The translations under genes and the position numbers were made by a program. Shown here one piece after another: positions 25,433-34,095 of a DNA stretch of 44,789 nucleotides. Position 1 is the first letter of the stretch, and every line of letters begins with the position of its first letter. The notes under the pieces were generated by a model. That model saw only the letters and a program-made list of their open reading frames with translations, ran no database searches and had not been told where the DNA came from. The stretch spans positions 1 through 44,789 of the forward strand of contig JAILMX010000152.1 of assembly GCA_024692205.1 (NCBI GenBank), read 5' to 3'. The stretch is from Desulfovibrio sp. (GTDB lineage Bacteria; Desulfobacterota; Desulfovibrionia; Desulfovibrionales; Desulfovibrionaceae).

Positions 25433-26566
25433 ATGCAAAAAAACACCGAGGCCATAAAAGAGGGAATAATTCAACTGCTCGCAAGGGCCACCCCGGAGAA
25501 TCGCAAGGTCGTCATCGACCTCATCCCCGCCGCCAAGGCGGCACTTGATTCCGGCTATGTCCCGCATGTCCGCAAGGTACCTCTTCACAGCTGGCGATGC
25601 CTGCTCACACTCCTTGCGAACATCACAGCCATGCAGACCGATGCCGACGTCTTTTTGCGAATGAGCAACGAGCTCATCGCCATCGCCGACAGATTGGTGC
25701 CGCCGGCTGAGGCCCTCAGGCAAAGCGCCGAGATACTGATACACACATTCCACGCCGACCTGTACGTCTGCCGCATGCGTGACAAAAAAGGCAACTGGCA
25801 CGTCACCTCATCATCCAGCATCGACGGAAGCGCGATCCCCATGGTCACACCAAACATAGAAGAAAGCCTTTTGCGCCACCCCGTCATGAGGGCAGTCAAT
25901 TCGCGGCACAATCTTTATATCGTCTCGAACGACCTGCACGGCATTGAGCGCGGCGGGGAATCCTTTGACTGCACCAACTACCGCGCGGGCTACCGTTCAC
26001 GGCTCTGTTTCGTCCTGCGCGAGCATTACGATGAAAAACCCTTCGGCCTCGTCATGCTCTACACGCGCAACGAATACGGCTTCGAGCAGTTCGACGAAAA
26101 GTACCTCGTTCGCTGCTCAAGGCTCATCAACCTCGCTGTCGGCAGGCGTGTCGCCTTGGCCAGAGACACCCTTGAAAAGGCCGCCGGCGCCATGGCGCAC
26201 TACGGCAACAATGCTCTCAACACCATGCGCATACAGGCAGAGTACTGCGGAGAACTTGTTGAAAGCATTGACGAGAACAGAACGAAGGCCATGCGGCTTT
26301 GCAGTCAGCTCATCTACGCGCTGGAAAACGAACCGAGCACAGCAAGGCTTGCTGAAGAGATTCAGGATACTCTAGAGATGACGGATCTTACCGAGCTGGC
26401 AGGGCACCTAGGCGGCGTTCTGAACGGCACGAAAAGGATGACCCGCATCATAAAATCACTGCAAAAAAGCGCCGACCGCCCGCGATTGCTCAAGTATGTG
26501 CGCGGCATCGATGTTCTCAAGCTTGAAGACGACCCCGCCGATGACGAACAGGGGAGTGAGCGCTGA
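25433..26566 (+). CDS. GAF-domain protein with histidine-kinase-like H-box but no ATPase domain
   Basis: 377 residues, cytoplasmic, no signal or membrane segment. An N-terminal helical part (1-90) is followed by a GAF-like domain (about 90-240; LIHTFHADLYVCRMRDKKG ... FGLVMLYTRNEYGFEQFDEK). Then comes a long helix pair resembling a DHp domain: EKAAGAMAHYGNNALNTMRI with His256, and a second helix near 325-350 (LGGVLNGTKRMTRIIKSLQ). The HATPase domain with N, G1 and G2 boxes is absent; the protein ends in an acidic tail. It might be a phosphotransfer protein or a degenerate kinase acting with a separate partner. The start at 25433 has AGGA 8 nt upstream; an in-frame TTG at 25400 has none. Confidence 0.8.
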   Translation: MQKNTEAIKEGIIQLLARATPENRKVVIDLIPAAKAALDSGYVPHVRKVPLHSWRCLLTLLANITAMQTDADVFLRMSNELIAIADRLVPPAEALRQSAEILIHTFHADLYVCRMRDKKGNWHVTSSSSIDGSAIPMVTPNIEESLLRHPVMRAVNSRHNLYIVSNDLHGIERGGESFDCTNYRAGYRSRLCFVLREHYDEKPFGLVMLYTRNEYGFEQFDEKYLVRCSRLINLAVGRRVALARDTLEKAAGAMAHYGNNALNTMRIQAEYCGELVESIDENRTKAMRLCSQLIYALENEPSTARLAEEIQDTLEMTDLTELAGHLGGVLNGTKRMTRIIKSLQKSADRPRLLKYVRGIDVLKLEDDPADDEQGSER

Positions 26567-26574
26567 GTTCCCCA

Positions 26575-26604
26575 TGCGACAGAATGCGTCTCTCTCTTGT
26601 CGCA
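26575..26604. terminator. Weak stem-loop between convergent genes
   Basis: TGCGACA and TGTCGCA form a 7-bp stem with a 16-nt pyrimidine-rich loop between the GAF gene and the nucleotidyltransferase gene. There is no T-tract, so termination is doubtful. Confidence 0.3.
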
Positions 26605-26609
26605 CGCCC

Positions 26610-29270
26610 CTACTCCGCTTCTTCAGCGTAGAATCTCGCAAGGGCCAGCTGGCTTTGCCTGTCGGGGGCAACACCGTCCAGTTTTGCGTAGAGGGCCGCA
26701 GAAAGGATTATCCCATAGATTGGCCCGCACGGGATTCCCATCTCTTTCAAATCCTCACCGCAGATATCAGCTCTTTCATTGCGCCAATCCGTTATGTATT
26801 TTGATATGTAGCGAATTATCTCATCTTCCTTAAAAGTCGCCATCATATACAGTAAAGAGTCGATCTCTACATTTTTCAACATCTTATAGAAATCACTTAT
26901 GCTTTTCTTCTTTTTATCTCTTTTTTTATACCACGTTGTTATATTATTTTTTAAAACGAGCATGCTTTCATATTGGTGCATTATCTGATTGCATGATTTT
27001 TCCGTCAGTAAAAATCTGCTGTAATTTCTCTTTATATTAACATGATTCAGATCATTATTCAATGCAAAGAAATATATAACCCATGCGTGCGCTTTCTCAT
27101 TTAAATATAATATATTATACCAACTCAAATACTTCTTGATTCGAAAAAGAATATCTTTCTTGTATTGTGTTAATGTCGTGCCTGCAAAAAGCGCTTTCAG
27201 TATACCAAGCTCATTTAGACGTAGGAAACATGCTGGCGGATCCGCCTCTTCACAAATCTGGTAAAACTCATGAAAAAGCCTTTTATCGTGCAATTTATCA
27301 AGCAATTTCAATGAGACGGCGTTTTTTATAAGCTTCTCCGTCATAGGACCGATACGAAAAGAATATCGCATCTCAAAACGAACGGCCCTGAGGCAACGCG
27401 TAGGATCTTCAACGAAGCTCAACGTATGCAAGACCCTGACGGCCTTCTTCTTGATGTCCCGTTGCCCTCCGAAAAAATCCACTATTATATCATCGGGTTT
27501 GTCCAGCCGCAATGCCAAGGCGTTGATCGTGAAGTCACGCCGCTCCATGTCCATCTTGAGAGAGGCTTTTTCAACGGACGGCAGGGCTGCGGGATAATCG
27601 TAATATTCCAAACGCGCTGTGGCGATATCCACGCGCATTTCCTCTCCGCTCTCGTTCATAAATATCACGACAGAGGTAAGGAATTTCTTATGCTCCCGAA
27701 CCCGCCCATGCAGTTTTTTCGCCAGACGGCGCGCCAAGGCTATGCCGTTACCTTCAACTACCAAATCTATGTCATGGTTGGGCACCCGAAGAAGCAGGTC
27801 GCGTACGAACCCGCCGACCGCATAGACAGGCATCCCAAGCTCCCTGCCGCTCAGGCCTGCGGCCTCCAGGATGTTCTGGAGGGTTTTCGGCAGGCCGTCC
27901 CGCATCAGCTTGGCAATACTCGGCCCCTTTGTTTCGCTTTTCGTCAAAAGCGTTGGCAGGTTCTCGGAAAAGATATTGATAAGATCCGTCTTGGTGATGA
28001 CGCCGATGGTCATCTCTCCCTCGACGATCGGTGCGAGCCGCTGCCGTCCCTGAATGATGACGCTGGAAATCTCAGCGAGGGTGGCGTCAGGGGAAAGCGT
28101 TGTAACATTCCGCGACATATAATCCGAAACAGGGGACGCCCCAAGCCCGTGGGCTGTCGCACGGGATGCGGTCTGTGCATCCAGCAGGCCCCGGCAGACA
28201 GAAGTCTGCGCATCGAACACCGGGACGCTTTTGAGGCCGAAATGAAGCATCATCTCGTCTGCCTCGGATATTCTCGTGTCGGCGTTCACGCTGATGACAG
28301 GCGAGGACATGTAATCCCTTGCCCGCTTTTCAGCGCGGACCCGCGCATTCAGCACCCGCAGTATCTCGTCTCGGACCTCGGCTATTGTCTTCCGGCGGAT
28401 TGAGGCCGAAGCCGCATAGGTATGCCCACCGCCGCCCAGGCTGGCGCAGATGGCACCGACGTTCACACTCTCCGTTCGACTCCGGGCGACAAGCTGTATG
28501 CTTTCCTGCATGCGCGCCACCGCAAACAGCACGTCATACTTTTCTATGTCCATAACCCGCTGCACGAGAGTTGCCAGATCACGCATGTACGTATCGAGCG
28601 TCACTTCCGTGATCACGATCTGCTGCGAACCCACCTGATATGTCCGGGCCGATTCAAGCAGTTCGTTCAAAACGCTTATCTGGCTACCGGTCACATCCTT
28701 GCTCATGCATTCCATTATCTTCGCGATGTCCATGCCCCGGCTTAGGAGAAAGGCGGCTGCGAAGAAATCCTCCGGCATCGTCGAAGAATAACTGAATCCC
28801 CCGGTGTCGCCATAAATCCCCAGGCCCAAAAGAGTCGCCTCTTCCTCCGTGACGGAAAGCCCCTGACTCTTTATGGCATCCGTCAAAAGGCTCGTAACCG
28901 CCCCGGTGAATGCCAGATGCAGTTCTGGCGCCGCGATGTCATCGTCTGAATCGGGGTGATGATCCCATATTTCCAAGGCGATGTCCTTTCTGTCCAACAG
29001 GGGGGACACATGCTTCAAACGCCCGCGCTGACGCGTATCGACGAGAATCAGCCTTCGAATGGACGGCCAATCTACGGAAACGGCATCAATGAAATCACCG
29101 CCTTGAACTGACTGCCGCTCGTAAATTTCCTGAAGCTTGCCGTCCTGTGTACCCGGAAAAAGCAAAAGGCAGGGACGGTACAGCACCCGTGCCGCGATCA
29201 TCGCCGAAAAGGCATCGAAATCGGCATTGGCATGACAGGTGATCAGGGTTTCAACGGATACAGTTGCCAT
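26610..29270 (-). CDS. DHH-CBS-CCA/poly(A) nucleotidyltransferase fusion
   Basis: 886 residues from MATVSVETLITCHANADFDA. Order of domains: DHH phosphoesterase-like (HANADFDAFSAM, VDTRQ, WDHHPDSDDD, GIYGDTGGFSYSS) with a DHHA1-like part (SLGGGGHTYAASASI); two CBS domains (about 310-430); then a class II tRNA nucleotidyltransferase with VYAVGGFVRDLLL and the catalytic NHDIDLVVEG, plus RRDFTINALAL and the ERhxxExxxhh-like CLRAVRFEMRYSFRI. It is expected to add or repair the CCA end of tRNA, possibly gated by nucleotide binding at CBS; the DHH half may trim RNA. This fusion is known in delta-proteobacteria. The ATG at 29270 overlaps xerD by 20 nt. The DNA coding for about the last 190 residues is strikingly AT-rich and Lys/Asn/Ile/Tyr-rich. 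Confidence 0.92.
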   Translation of the reverse strand: MATVSVETLITCHANADFDAFSAMIAARVLYRPCLLLFPGTQDGKLQEIYERQSVQGGDFIDAVSVDWPSIRRLILVDTRQRGRLKHVSPLLDRKDIALEIWDHHPDSDDDIAAPELHLAFTGAVTSLLTDAIKSQGLSVTEEEATLLGLGIYGDTGGFSYSSTMPEDFFAAAFLLSRGMDIAKIMECMSKDVTGSQISVLNELLESARTYQVGSQQIVITEVTLDTYMRDLATLVQRVMDIEKYDVLFAVARMQESIQLVARSRTESVNVGAICASLGGGGHTYAASASIRRKTIAEVRDEILRVLNARVRAEKRARDYMSSPVISVNADTRISEADEMMLHFGLKSVPVFDAQTSVCRGLLDAQTASRATAHGLGASPVSDYMSRNVTTLSPDATLAEISSVIIQGRQRLAPIVEGEMTIGVITKTDLINIFSENLPTLLTKSETKGPSIAKLMRDGLPKTLQNILEAAGLSGRELGMPVYAVGGFVRDLLLRVPNHDIDLVVEGNGIALARRLAKKLHGRVREHKKFLTSVVIFMNESGEEMRVDIATARLEYYDYPAALPSVEKASLKMDMERRDFTINALALRLDKPDDIIVDFFGGQRDIKKKAVRVLHTLSFVEDPTRCLRAVRFEMRYSFRIGPMTEKLIKNAVSLKLLDKLHDKRLFHEFYQICEEADPPACFLRLNELGILKALFAGTTLTQYKKDILFRIKKYLSWYNILYLNEKAHAWVIYFFALNNDLNHVNIKRNYSRFLLTEKSCNQIMHQYESMLVLKNNITTWYKKRDKKKKSISDFYKMLKNVEIDSLLYMMATFKEDEIIRYISKYITDWRNERADICGEDLKEMGIPCGPIYGIILSAALYAKLDGVAPDRQSQLALARFYAEEAE

Positions 29271-30189
29271 TTTGACTTCTCGGATGGAATTTCCTGTGTA
29301 TTTCAAGAAGTCGGGATGCCTGAACATGCGTGTAGATCTCGGTAGCGCTTATATCGGCGTGGCCGAGCAGCATCTGGACAACACGCAGGTCAGCTCCGCC
29401 TTCGAGTAGATGCGTCGCAAAGGAATGGCGAAAGGTATGCGGGGAAACATTCTTTCGTATGCCAGCCTCCGCAACGTAGCGCTTCACCGTCTTCCAGACA
29501 TACTGCCGGCTGAGGGCCTTTCCCGAACGGTTGATGAAAAGCGTGTTCCCGACAGGGGAGAACAGGGGCCGGATTTCATGCAGATAACGCAGCAAAAGTC
29601 TTTGCGCCACCTCATGAATCGAAACGAGCCTGTCCTTGCTGCCCTTGCCGAAGGCTCGGATGACGCCCCGCTGAAGATCAATATCGGTCGTATCGAGGGC
29701 GCACAGCTCGGAGACGCGCAAGCCAGCAGCATACAAAAGTTCGAGCATACAACGGTCCCGCCTTCCCGCAAGGCTATCCTCTTTCGGCATGGCAAGGACC
29801 TGCGCCATTTCATCACGGGAGAGGTATTCCGGCAGGTGGAGGGGCAATTTGGGGTTGTCGAACAAGGGCAGAGGATTTTCCCGAACAGATCCCTTCTCGA
29901 CACAAAAGGCGAAAAAAGACCGCAATGCCGACAGATGTCGTGTGAGCGTCCTCGCGGTATTGCCCCTCGCCCTGAGCCAAGCGAGGTAGAGAAAGATTTC
30001 CCGCTCCCCGGGAGTGTCCGGCAGGGTACCGGAACGCAAAAGCTCCTTCTCGAAATCGAAAAAGCTCTCCATATCCTGCCGATACGCCTCGACGGTATTC
30101 AGAGCAAGGCCACGCTGCGCGAGGAGGAAATCGCACCAAGCCGGCAAGAGATCTGACAAAGGCGGGGTTGTGGCATCATTGACAGGCAT
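29251..30189 (-). CDS. xerD: Tyrosine recombinase XerD-like
   Basis: 312 residues from MPVNDATTPP. An N-terminal SAM-like DNA-binding domain (about 10-100; GLALNTVEAYRQDMESFFDF) precedes the catalytic domain. Active-site residues are all present: Arg158 (AGLRVSEL), Lys185 (GKGSKDR), His251 and Arg254 (HTFRHSFATHLL), His277 (LLGHADIS) and Tyr286 (EIYTHV). Full family length and a chromosomal housekeeping context favour the XerC/D dimer-resolution recombinase over a mobile integrase; XerD is the closer match. No good SD precedes any of the in-frame ATGs (30189, 30207, 30231). It overlaps the nucleotidyltransferase gene downstream, so the two are cotranscribed. Confidence 0.92.
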   Translation of the reverse strand: MPVNDATTPPLSDLLPAWCDFLLAQRGLALNTVEAYRQDMESFFDFEKELLRSGTLPDTPGEREIFLYLAWLRARGNTARTLTRHLSALRSFFAFCVEKGSVRENPLPLFDNPKLPLHLPEYLSRDEMAQVLAMPKEDSLAGRRDRCMLELLYAAGLRVSELCALDTTDIDLQRGVIRAFGKGSKDRLVSIHEVAQRLLLRYLHEIRPLFSPVGNTLFINRSGKALSRQYVWKTVKRYVAEAGIRKNVSPHTFRHSFATHLLEGGADLRVVQMLLGHADISATEIYTHVQASRLLEIHRKFHPRSQNGNCIR

Positions 30190-30278
30190 GGCGTATAGTA
30201 ACGTCATGCGTTTTCGCAGGCAAGATGTCATGACTTTTCACAGGCAATAACCAGGACCATTTCAAACGAGGTTGCACC

Positions 30279-30782
30279 ATGACGGATCAAGTCTTCGTCG
30301 GGCTCGGTTCCAATTGCGATGGCGCAGAAGAAATGCTTTTGCGGGCCGAAAAGGAAATTGCATCCCTTCCTGATGTGGAGATTCTGGCGCGTTCTCCCTT
30401 TTACAAGACGGAACCACAGGGCTATGGGGATCAACCGTGGTTCACAAACGCCGTCATTCGGCTTGCCGCCGGCGGCCAATGGGATGCACACGCACTGCTT
30501 TCATCGCTGCTCGCCATAGAAAGCAGGCTGGGGCGTGTCCGTAGCAAAGACCCGGCGCTGCGCTTCGGCCCGAGGGCCATCGACTTGGATCTTCTGCTTT
30601 TTGGCACGGTGCATTCACAAGATCCCGCCTGCCTCGTACCGCATCCGCGCATGACGGAGAGGGCCTTCGTCCTGCTCCCCCTGCGGGATATCGCCCCAGG
30701 GCTCACTATTGGCGGAAAGACGGTGGAAACGCATCTCGACGCACTGAAATGGCATAAGGCAGGCGATCATATTTTTCAGTGA
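30279..30782 (+). CDS. folK: 2-amino-4-hydroxy-6-hydroxymethyldihydropteridine pyrophosphokinase
   Basis: 167 residues, normal size. HPPK transfers pyrophosphate from ATP to the pterin alcohol in folate synthesis. Seen are VFVGLGSNCDGAEEML at the start, SPFYKTEPQGYGDQPWFTNA for substrate and ATP binding, and the signature RFGPRAIDLDLLLFG with the two metal-binding Asp. HPRMTERAFVLLPL completes the family pattern. GAGG lies 6 nt before the ATG. It diverges from xerD; no other folate gene is adjacent. Confidence 0.96.
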   Translation: MTDQVFVGLGSNCDGAEEMLLRAEKEIASLPDVEILARSPFYKTEPQGYGDQPWFTNAVIRLAAGGQWDAHALLSSLLAIESRLGRVRSKDPALRFGPRAIDLDLLLFGTVHSQDPACLVPHPRMTERAFVLLPLRDIAPGLTIGGKTVETHLDALKWHKAGDHIFQ

Positions 30783-30862
30783 CCTTCGGCATGCTTCATG
30801 CTATCGTCAATAAAAATTTGCAGGTTTTATCCACGAAAAGCCTTTTCCATCGGAGGCCTGAC

Positions 30863-31159
30863 ATGTTGAAATTTCTGGTCATCGGCGTCGCCATATACGT
30901 TCTCTATCGGCTTTTCGCCAACGATTGGCTGAAAAAGATGAAGAAGGACAAACACGAGGAAGATGCGGACAGAGAACGAAAAATCGCCGCCGGCGAAATG
31001 GTCAAAGATCCCGAATGCGGAACCTATGTCGCCGTGGACTCATCCATCACGGTCCGCAACGGCGAAACGGTCTACCACTTCTGCAGCTATGACTGCCGTG
31101 ACAGCTTTTTGAAGAAACTCGAAAAAGGCGCTGCCACAGACAAAATCGAACCACAATAA
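30863..31159 (+). CDS. Small membrane-anchored protein with YHS/TRASH-like motif (PP0621-like)
   Basis: 98 residues starting at MLKFLVIGVAIYVLYRLF, an N-terminal membrane helix, followed by a highly charged Lys/Glu/Asp stretch. The C-terminus carries MVKDPECGTYVAVDSS and YHFCSYDCRDSFLKKL, a Cys-x(n)-Cys-x3-Cys pattern of YHS/TRASH-like metal-binding domains, as in the PP0621 family. A metal-sensing or metal-carrying role is a guess. The start is fixed by CGGAGG 6 nt before the ATG; the frame upstream overlapping folK is not family-like. Confidence 0.85.
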   Translation: MLKFLVIGVAIYVLYRLFANDWLKKMKKDKHEEDADRERKIAAGEMVKDPECGTYVAVDSSITVRNGETVYHFCSYDCRDSFLKKLEKGAATDKIEPQ

Positions 31160-31162
31160 GAA

Positions 31163-31184
31163 GGGCCGGCGAACCGTCCGGCCC
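31163..31184 (-). terminator. Terminator between the PP0621-like and M23 genes
   Basis: GGGCCGG and CCGGCCC form a 7-bp GC stem around an 8-nt loop. On the minus strand it is followed by TTCTTATTG, suiting the M23 gene. On the plus strand no T-tract follows directly. Confidence 0.6.
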
Positions 31185-31221
31185 GTCAGCCCTTGCTGAT
31201 TTCTCAACCCTCGAAGAAGCA

Positions 31222-32544
31222 TTAATTCTTGGGATTTTCCAATCGCCCGAGGATGTTGTCGCGGATCCACTTCGGGTCTATCCATTCCAAGGGCGTGACT
31301 TCGACCCCGCCGACAAGGATGCCGAAATGCAGATGATCGCCGAAAGCCAGCCCGGTCGAACCTGTGCGGCCTATCACCTGCCCTTTCGTCACCATATCAC
31401 CCTTGTTGACAAGCGTCTCGCTCAGGTGGGAATAGAGCGACATGAGCCCCAAGCCGTGGTCGATGACTATCAGGTTGCCGTAGATGCCCATCTCACCCGT
31501 ATAGACAACGCGACCGCTGTTCGCAGCCGGGACCTCGGCATTGCGCACCGATGCGAAGTCGTAGCCGAGATGGAAGGACTCGCCCACCTGCTTGCCCTGA
31601 TAGAAGAGAAAGCGATGGTCGGCGAATCCCGCCCTTGGGGCGGAACGGGGCAAACGGACGAAAGGCCCGCTCCAGAGCATGGCCGAAGCAGTATCCTTGC
31701 CGATCTCGAAGAGCGCCTTGCTGTTCTCTGAACGCACCTTGTTGTTTATGTACAGATAGCAATCAAGGGGAGAGACCGCGTTCGGAGCGAGATGTCCCAA
31801 CTTGCTCTGCACCGTCTCCAGAAAGGAATCTGAGATATCGAGCTTATCCCCCTTGAAATTCCGCTCGTAGGCCATGATGGTCAGGCCCGTCTTCGTGACG
31901 TTACCGGCGAGATCCGTCGCCGTTATCTTGATCTCGTTCTTGAATTCCTTGGCGGTCATGGAATACGGGAACGGGAAAAAGCAGATGAAGCTGCCGTCTT
32001 TCTGAAGATAGCCGGGCACGAAGAAATCCCGTATGAGGATGCCGCTCGACGTGGTCTCCTCATCGATCGTGTAGCGAACCATGCCTGTTCCGCCACGACG
32101 GACATTGGGGGGAAGCGTCTTGATGGAGATGTGCGGGGGGCGGACGTCGAAGCGCATCGGCAAGAGCATGGTATGCGTGTTGCCCTGCCCGAAGCCAGCG
32201 AGGGAAGCGTCCGTCGCACGAACCTCCAGCTCGAAGGCGCCTTCGCGCGAGGGTACGTCCTTAAGGGGAACACTGACCTCCCGCTCAACAGAATAGTCAT
32301 CGAACTGTTTTTCATAGAAGGTGTTTGACACATTGTTTTTGCGTATGCCGACGGTGATGGATCGTATGCCCGACGGGTCGATCATGCGTATCCGCAGAGT
32401 CGTCGAGGGAGAAACCCGTCCGGTATTCGGGCTGACTTCAATCTTCGGGCCGTCGAGATCTTTGAAAAAGGTATAGATGCCAACCAGCAGTGCGGCAATC
32501 AACGCCAAAGAAAAAAAAGCCGAGCCGAAAGTCCTTGCCCTCAT
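31222..32544 (-). CDS. M23 (LytM) peptidoglycan endopeptidase, membrane-anchored
   Basis: 440 residues. The start at 32544 (MRARTFGSAFFSLALIAALL) follows GAGGAG by about 6 nt and gives a signal anchor at about 8-27. A beta-rich periplasmic region of about 280 residues (Ig-like; SPNTGRVSPSTTLRIRMIDP) precedes the M23 domain. The zinc and catalytic residues are intact: His325 and Asp329 (FHLGYDFAS), His373 (SLYSHLSE) and His404/His406 (GDHLHFG). It should cut peptide cross-links in peptidoglycan. With the NlpC/P60 lipoprotein, pbpC and dapB/lysA this adds to the wall-related content of the window. Confidence 0.93.
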   Translation of the reverse strand: MRARTFGSAFFSLALIAALLVGIYTFFKDLDGPKIEVSPNTGRVSPSTTLRIRMIDPSGIRSITVGIRKNNVSNTFYEKQFDDYSVEREVSVPLKDVPSREGAFELEVRATDASLAGFGQGNTHTMLLPMRFDVRPPHISIKTLPPNVRRGGTGMVRYTIDEETTSSGILIRDFFVPGYLQKDGSFICFFPFPYSMTAKEFKNEIKITATDLAGNVTKTGLTIMAYERNFKGDKLDISDSFLETVQSKLGHLAPNAVSPLDCYLYINNKVRSENSKALFEIGKDTASAMLWSGPFVRLPRSAPRAGFADHRFLFYQGKQVGESFHLGYDFASVRNAEVPAANSGRVVYTGEMGIYGNLIVIDHGLGLMSLYSHLSETLVNKGDMVTKGQVIGRTGSTGLAFGDHLHFGILVGGVEVTPLEWIDPKWIRDNILGRLENPKN

Positions 32545-32688
32545 CGCAAGCTCCTCACAGTTTTTCCGCATCTTCACCCAGAATCTAGAAAAAGTCCAGA
32601 TGCCGCGAGAAGATACGATTACGCCGGGACCTGTTGGCGCGCGCTTCATTGAGAATGAAATTCCTCGCCGCCTTCCGGAAAGGTAACC

Positions 32689-32781
32689 ATGGACATCAAA
32701 AAAGAGCTTTCCATCCTCCGATGCCTAAGGAAAAAACGCATTGGGCCGGTCTTGACACTTCATGAATCGGCAATAGAATAA
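32689..32781 (+). CDS. Possible 30-residue small ORF overlapping the lysA promoter
   Basis: MDIKKELSILRCLRKKRI and 12 further residues, with AAAGG 5 nt before the ATG. It is basic and leucine-rich. It spans the -35/-10 region of lysA, so it would have to be expressed from an upstream promoter. No recognisable family; may be chance. Confidence 0.2.
   Translation: MDIKKELSILRCLRKKRIGPVLTLHESAIE
32752..32779 (+). promoter_or_regulatory. Sigma70 promoter of lysA
   Basis: TTGACA, 16 nt, TAGAAT: a full consensus -35 and a -10 with five of six matches, ending 32 nt before the lysA ATG. It is the best promoter seen in the window. Confidence 0.78.
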
Positions 32782-32811
32782 CTGGGGCCAACTCTATCCA
32801 TTGAGGCTTTC

Positions 32812-34095
32812 ATGAAAAATGACCCCCGTTCCCAGTACACGGATTCCGTACATTTCTACGGGAAGACCACTCCCGAGGCTTTGCTCAGGGCCTTCGGATC
32901 CCCTCTGTATGTCTATAACGAAACCATACTCCGCGAGCGTTGCCGCACCCTGAAAGGGCTTTCCGCTCATCCCGGTTTCGCGGTCAACTATTCCGTCAAG
33001 GCGAATGCGAACGTCTTTCTTCTTCGAATCCTCAGGGAAGAAGGCCTTGTCGTGGACGCCATGAGCCCGGGCGAGCTTTACATGGACAGGCTTGCCGGCT
33101 TCTCCCCGGAAGAGATTCTCTACATCTCCAACAACAATTCCGAAAGGGAAATGGCCAACGCCCTGTCGCACGGCCTGCTCATAAGCGTGGACTCTCTCTC
33201 CCAGCTGGAGCGCTTCGGTCGGCTCGCGCGCGGGGGCAAAGTCATGGTGCGGCTCAACCCCGGCATTGGCGCCGGACACAGTAGCAAGGTCGTCACCGGC
33301 GGCAAGAAGACGAAATTCGGCATTTCCCTCGACGCCATGAGCGAGATTTTCGCACTGACGAGGCGTTTCAACCTGACGCTCGCCGGAATCAATCAGCACA
33401 TAGGCTCGCTTTTCATGAAAGCCGACGACTACCTTGACGCCGTGAAAGTCCTGCTCGATCAGGTCGACAGGCTCCCCGACGATATAAGGGGGGGGCTCGA
33501 GGTCATCGACTTTGGCGGCGGTTTCGGCATCCCCTACCACAAGTATGATGGCGAGGCTCCTCTCGACATGGCGGCCCTCGGCAGAAAATTCCATTCCCTC
33601 ATATGCGCGTGGTCTGAGAGATCCGGGTATCGGGGCCGTTTTCTCGTGGAGCCGGGGCGCTTCGTCGCCGCCGAGTGCGGCGTGCTTCTCGGCCGTGTCG
33701 AGGCCGTCAAGACGAACGCCGGCAACCATTTTGTCGGCACGGATATCGGGTTCAACGTTCTCATGCGCCCCGTACTCTACGACTCCTTCCACGATGTGGA
33801 GATTTACCGCCCGAACGGTTCCGGCTTCGATGGCCACACCCTTGTCCAGACGATCACCGGCAATGTCTGCGAAAGCGGGGACATCCTCGCCAAGGCGCGG
33901 GAACTGCCGGTCATGCGCGAGGGGGACATAGTGGCGATTCTCGATGCGGGAGCCTACGGGTACAGCATGGCCTCCACCTACAACGAGCGGCAACGCCCCG
34001 CGGAAGTGCTCATACTGAAGGACGGCAGCGCCAAGCTCATCCGAAAGCATGAGAACCTCGCCGACCTGGCTCGCGGCTATGAGGGGCTGATCTGA
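32812..34095 (+). CDS. lysA: Diaminopimelate decarboxylase
   Basis: 427 residues, a fold-III PLP enzyme that turns meso-diaminopimelate into lysine. PLP binds Lys63 in NYSVKANAN. Further motifs are GINQHIGSLF, IDFGGGFGIPY, VEPGRFVAAECG, GNVCESGD with the active-site Cys, and DAGAYGYSMASTYN. This set matches LysA rather than carboxynorspermidine decarboxylase. Length is normal. The stop overlaps the proposed CTG start of the MATE gene. Confidence 0.95.
   Translation: MKNDPRSQYTDSVHFYGKTTPEALLRAFGSPLYVYNETILRERCRTLKGLSAHPGFAVNYSVKANANVFLLRILREEGLVVDAMSPGELYMDRLAGFSPEEILYISNNNSEREMANALSHGLLISVDSLSQLERFGRLARGGKVMVRLNPGIGAGHSSKVVTGGKKTKFGISLDAMSEIFALTRRFNLTLAGINQHIGSLFMKADDYLDAVKVLLDQVDRLPDDIRGGLEVIDFGGGFGIPYHKYDGEAPLDMAALGRKFHSLICAWSERSGYRGRFLVEPGRFVAAECGVLLGRVEAVKTNAGNHFVGTDIGFNVLMRPVLYDSFHDVEIYRPNGSGFDGHTLVQTITGNVCESGDILAKARELPVMREGDIVAILDAGAYGYSMASTYNERQRPAEVLILKDGSAKLIRKHENLADLARGYEGLI

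Noticed and set aside
25214..25801. 195-codon minus-strand frame across the gene-poor stretch and the GAF gene start
   Set aside because: Overlaps antisense with the GAF gene, whose start and SD are good. No RBS or domain seen.
26800..27350. AT-rich patch as a possible inserted element
   Set aside because: No inverted repeats, target duplication or transposase; the reading frame is unbroken, so not an insertion sequence. Kept only as a composition finding.
27426..28403. 325-codon plus-strand frame opposite the nucleotidyltransferase gene
   Set aside because: The opposite strand encodes clear CBS and nucleotidyltransferase motifs; the plus frame shows no domain and is typical GC-rich antisense shadow.
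29251..30189. Tyrosine recombinase as the integrase of a mobile element
   Set aside because: No tRNA, attachment repeats or phage genes nearby, and full-length XerD similarity in a housekeeping context.
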